Shown here piece after piece: positions 15,501 to 21,500 of a DNA stretch of 64,000 nt (position 1 is the first letter of the stretch; each line of letters begins with the position of its first letter). This stretch comes from Bathymodiolus brooksi (lineage: Eukaryota > Mollusca > Bivalvia > Mytilida > Modiolidae), in assembly GCA_963680875.1 (NCBI GenBank), contig OY804575.1:104153505-104217504 (forward strand). Direction: 5' to 3'. Under the pieces are notes generated by a model. It made no database searches, was not told the DNA's origin, and was given only the letters and a program-made list of their open reading frames with translations. The translations under genes were made by a program, and so were the position numbers.

Positions 15501-18500
15501 GTGAATATTAAATCCCAAATCTTAAAATATACAAACAGACGCTTCCTTTACCAAATTGGCCGTTGAATTGTGTTATATTCTAATTATTTTCACAAAACTT
15601 AAGTTATTTGTAGCTTTTTAAAAGCTAAACAATCAACATGTCTAAGTTTTAAACACAGCGATCATGGGGACGTAGGAAATCGGGGGAAGGAAACGAACAT
15701 TTTGATGTAATTGACAGATTTCAAGGCAAAAATGAATAAATCTAAAATCAATAATAATAATAAAACAAATACAAAACATGAATTTAATGTTAAATATGAA
15801 AGATATTAGCAAAGATAGAAAGCTATGTTTGGGGAAAAAATTGTAATATCTGATCCTCTCTTATACCGCCACCCCCTTCTTCTAAGACAACTAAAGAATA
15901 ACTAGAATCAAACGAATACAACTGGAGCACAGAATTTTAAGGAATTTAACAATACAGCTGGGTGGCTGTCTGTGTTTTTTGTGTTTTTATTTTTATGAAT
16001 TAATAAAGTAGAGTCACCCTCAAACCATCCCCCCCTCCCCAGCCGACTTGAAAATAAAAAAGACAAATGCAGTCATTTGGTAATTTGGACATCCACTTTG
16101 TCAATTATAAGAATTGAAAAGCTTTTTGTTATGGGTAACTAGTTATTTTTTATCTCACAAGCAAAGGATGGGTGTGTGATAACTTTCCTCGACAATTTCA
16201 TAAATTTAAATATTTAAAAAATCTGACGGTAAAAGTTTGTAAAATTTGGTGCAATGATGTCTATATGTCTATTCTTCAGTGTGACATTTTTTGGTGGAAA
16301 TTAATTGACAGGAATTTTTTTAATCCGATTTTTAATACCAAGGTGGTCCTCGGGGCATCCCCCCTTTTTTGCAGTTTCCACTGTTTTGCATGTGATTATC
16401 TCCAAACAGGATATTCAGATATGCTAGATATTTCATATTTATTCTACAACAACACTCTCAAGTGTATTAAAGCCAAATATTCCCTTTCAATCAGATATAA
16501 ATGTGCATATCTATTAGAATCTTCCGAAACTAGTATTACCATCTGGCGTCAAGAATACCCCCAAAATTGCTATATTTAGGATGTGCTATGGAGAAAACGG
16601 CACGGTGAATTTTTTTGAAACTTTGGCAGATAATGTATTTAGACATAACTATTCCATGATGCAAATTTAAAAAAAATTGAATGATGGGAAAATTTTAGGG
16701 TAACCCAGGTCTACTACCTTAAACGAGGGGTGGATTCTCTTGAGGGAGACAATACAGTAGTATTTTACTATCTCAGTGCATCTGAAATCTAGCCTGATCA
16801 GAGGAATGGCCTTTGGTGGGAGTGGCCATTTAAGAGGGAAGACTACCATATCACTGAATAACATTCAACCACAGGGCTTTCATCAAGATGTGTATCTCTT
16901 TTGATATCTGTTGCTTTGCTTTTTTTCTTTTCAATACACTATTGTAATCCATATTTTCATGATATTTATTTAAACAGGACACATACTGGCATGCATTAAA
17001 CAGCAAGATATATGAAGTTGTTAATTCGCCTATGTTGACGATCCCTGGGGGATGTCAGCCATTTCAAATCTTCAATTTTAGTGTCAGCCACGGACAGCTA
17101 GCTGAACAATATAGTAGTTATGTGGTGGCTATATCACATGCAGTGTGGCACCATGCTGGTATTGGGCAACTGTCACAGCTTCCTCAGTAAGTCTTTCTTT
17201 CTTCATACCAATTAAAATATTTATTTTGAGACAGAAAATTAAAATTCTAATGATTAAGAATAACCCTTTTGGACATTTCCTGACTTGATTCTAAAATTAT
17301 ATATTATTTCGCTTATGATGGGTAAAATGGTATATGTTACAAGTTGCAAGAGCAATGTAAATAACAGAATTTGAGTATAATTTTTTTGATAATTTGTAGA
17401 TAGTTGAACCTTTATATAGCAAATAGGAAATTCACAATTTGCTACAACATTCAAATTTTGTGCAGATTAAGGAGAAAATATATGTTATTTTCATTGAACT
17501 TTGTGTGAAATGGGGCCCTTTTGACTGCATTAACAAGAAATAACTCCAATAAAATACATGTGAAAAGATATAATTTTAGAATCAAGTTGGAAATGTATAA
17601 ATTCTCCTCTGTCAAAAGAATTTGAATATTTTATAATAAGAGCTATAACATCTTTTTCATTTCAAATTTTTATTTCATCACCATTGAATATTGATTACAA
17701 TAACTCCTACATATATGGACATCCATCTTTATGTAGAAAAACCCATTAGTGGTCTATATTTATTATCATGTCAAATTGATAGCAGAGTCATCATATGTGG
17801 AGAACTACATATCTTGTGTTTGTGTTTTTAGGACACTATTGTTAATCCACTATTAACCCCTCTTACCATACTAGATGGAATGTAGACAAAATTAACCACA
17901 TTCCTCCCCATTACCTACTTGTAGTCGCCTCTTAGTATATTTTCTCCCATACTGATTTTGTTTATTATATTTTCACATGCCTATACATTTTTGAGACCCT
18001 TTATCACTTTGCCATGTTATATGTCAATATGAGAAAACTTGACCATTTTATGTGTCAATGTGAGAAACCTTGGCCATTTTATGTGTAAATATGAGAAAAG
18101 TGATATATGCCTTTTTTTTGGCTGCAACACATTTGAATAATAAAGATAAGAAGCTTTAAAGAAATCTATGTACTTAGTCAACAGTTATTTTAAAGCATTA
18201 AAGGGAAATTTGAAGAGTCAGTCATTCAGTTACAAAATATTATTGACTTTTCTTTTCTTTTAAGTAGTTTATATGATATAGATATTTTATCTTCAAACAG
18301 GTTTTTGCGTGAGACATTAAAACCATCTGTTAAGACTGAGGAACAACTACTTTTCCTTTGCCATTTGTTTGGACCATTTTTACAGAGATTACATTCAGAA
18401 AAGACCAAATGTTTGATGGAGGTATATCTTTATTTAACATGATAGGGTTTCAGTTTCCTCGCTGTATAAGTTGACAATAGGATTGTTGTGAAATGTGACT

Positions 18501-21500
18501 GATGTGTAGTAGGTCATTTTTTCTAGGTTTGAATATTAGGAATTGAAATGTCAAAACGTTTTCTTAAGGTTTAATTTTAATGAATCTGTTATTTCCCTAT
18601 ATTTGGAGAAGAGCTAGTATTACTCCTTTCTACAGTTCTACAGTTCATTTGAGAGACAATTTAACCAAGTTAATGTTTTGTCCTTATTTGAGAGAAATTT
18701 GTTGACTTTCTTTGATTTTCCAGCATAAATATTTGCTGAATAAAAAGTATAATTGATAAAAAATAAATATATGGAAAATATTGAAGAAAATTCATGTTTT
18801 TATCTTTAAGTAGTTACTTGTCTTTTTAGCTCACCTGACCCTATAGGCTAGTATATACTGCAGCATAGGGCCCCTCAAGATTGATCCCCAAGCTTGAGGG
18901 GCCCTGCAAAAAGATTTTCAAATATAATTTCTTTTCACAGAATGAGTATATTTTTATATACAGTCAAGCTTCCTTTGTTAGCCGACCTTATTTATTCCTC
19001 CCCAGCATTTTCCCGTGCATTTGACCTTTATATAACGACCCACTGTCTAACGTGACTAACGATCGTGTTCTTTGTGTAAGAATCCTTCATATAACGACTT
19101 ATTAGAGGATTATTATCAAACCGGAAGTTAGATAATAAATAAACATACAGTCCCGACTTTGGAAAAAATGTCCGTTTTGCCCAGCTGATGCAGCGATTGT
19201 TGCCGATATCCCTTTAGCTGATATTTGCATGATCTACTGACAACATCTCACTCCCAAAGTCCATACCTGTTACTAGTTCATTATAATAGATTTTTCATAT
19301 TAAATGAAGTCACGATTAGCGTTATTGTGTAAGACCGCCATTTTTGTTTACAGGTAAGTTGTTCACGTGATGATTTATTATTGTTGTTTTGGTTTATTTG
19401 GGTTTATTTCTTATTTGTAATTAAATATTTAAAATTGCTTATTATAGAAAATACCGTTTTAATCTTTCAGTTTTATAAATTAATAATCGTGATTTTGAAA
19501 ATTATTGTATGAAGTACTGGTTCCCAGCATATATTTCTGTCAACATTCGTTTAACGTGCGGTAACATATCAAGGTAAACACATGCTGATTGTGTGATTAG
19601 GCTATTTATAGCTTTCGGCGAGTGATTGAAGTTTGAAAAAGTTTTGTCAGGAAATTTCATTCTTCTAATCATAATGATTAATTATACCCCCCGCAACGAA
19701 GTTGTAGGGGGGTATACTGGTTTCACCATGTCCGTCCGTCCGTCTGTCTGTAGACAAATCCTATGTTGTACGATAACTTGAGTTGTGTTTCTTAGAATCT
19801 TTTAAAATTTTATCAGCTGTTTACTGGTGAAGAGAGGAGGATCCCTTTAATTCTTGACGATTTTCACTTTTGTCGTTCCAGAGTTATTGGACTTGATATG
19901 ACGGAAAATAGCATTTTTACCCTATGTTGTATGATAACTTGAGTAATGTTTCTCAGAATGTTTTGAAATTTTATCAGCAGCTTACCAGTGAAGAGAGGAG
20001 GATCCCTTTCATTTTTGATGATTTTCACTTTTGCCGTTCCAGTTTTATTGGACTTGATATGATGGAAAATAGGATGTTTACCCTATGTTGTATGATAACT
20101 TGAGTAATGTTTCTCAGAATGTTTTGAAATTTTATCAGCAGCTTACCGGTGAAGAGAGGAGGATCCCTTTCATTTTTGACGATTTTCACTTTTGCTGTTC
20201 CAGAGTTATTGGACGTGATATGACGGAAAATTGGATTGTTACCCTATGTCGTATGATAACTTGAGTAGTATTTCTCGGAATGTTTTGAAATTTTATCAGC
20301 AGCTTACCGGTGAAGAGGTGAGGGTCCCTTTCATTTTTGGTCGGAACAATCAGTAATGTTTTGGTTATGGAAATAGGTTGAACAGATGTGGGGAGCATGG
20401 GGTATATCTTAATGAGCTGTGCTCACAGTAATACTAGTTCTAATTACGATAACAATTAAGATAACAATAGCTGTTGAAAGAAAGTAAAAAACTCGATCAT
20501 TTAATATTCTTTTTTTTTAATTTCACCCACAAAGAACGGAAATATTTAACGATAATTGAACATATTTTTTATTTCATTATACCTTTTTCTTGCCAGAATT
20601 TAAGCTCTATTCATGCATTTGTCCTCCACACGAACGGGTTACAAGTTGATGCGGATTATATACCCGAACTACATGTAGGTTTTTCCCCCTCGAGATTTTG
20701 GGAGCAAATATCACAACCTCTATTCAACGACCCCCTGTCTTATGCGACCTTTTTTTAGAACTCCCTTCAATGGTCGCTATAGAGAAGTTTGACTGTATTT
20801 CATTGCTGAATATTTCATTTAACTTTCGTATGAGGGGGCCCCATAATTTTATTTGCCCAGGGACCCAAAAATGTCATAATCCGGCCCTGGGTAATATCAT
20901 CACTTTGTGTTTATCAGCATTGTGTGTAAACTTTCAACATTTCAATCTATTTCTCACAAACCATTGGCCAACTTGGTAGAAATGTTACTTGGGTAGTCTT
21001 TAACATTTTAAATGATTTCCGCTTCATTTTGAAATACAACATGGCTGCTAGGGCCAAGTATACTTTTTGATTGGCTTAAATTTCAAAGATCTTTATCTCT
21101 GAAACTGCATATGTGATGGAATTGTTCCATGGTAGGAATGTTCTTGATATGGTTTTCTAAAAAGTTTATTGATTTTTTTCTCGATTGTAAATCCAAGATG
21201 GCTGCCACCATAAAATCAAGTTTTAACAAAAGACCATATTGGTAAATGAATTTTTTTTTCTTTTTTTTTCAGAAACTATAAATTTGATTGAATTCGAACT
21301 GTAACATAATAATCATGGTATGGTCCCTTACAAAATAATGATTTTTTGTGTCTATCTAAAATCCAATATCTGAAATCTAAGATGGCTGCCACCGCAGTGC
21401 ATAGTTTTAACATAGGACACTATGAAAATGAAGAAATAATTTTTCTCAAAAACTAAACTTTTGAATGTGACATCAAAGTGTACATGAATAAGCATTGCAT

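Noticed and set aside
16172..16579. 135-codon open frame inside the TTAA element
   Set aside because: No transposase motif, and rich in residues expected from AT-rich random sequence. Left as unrecognised.
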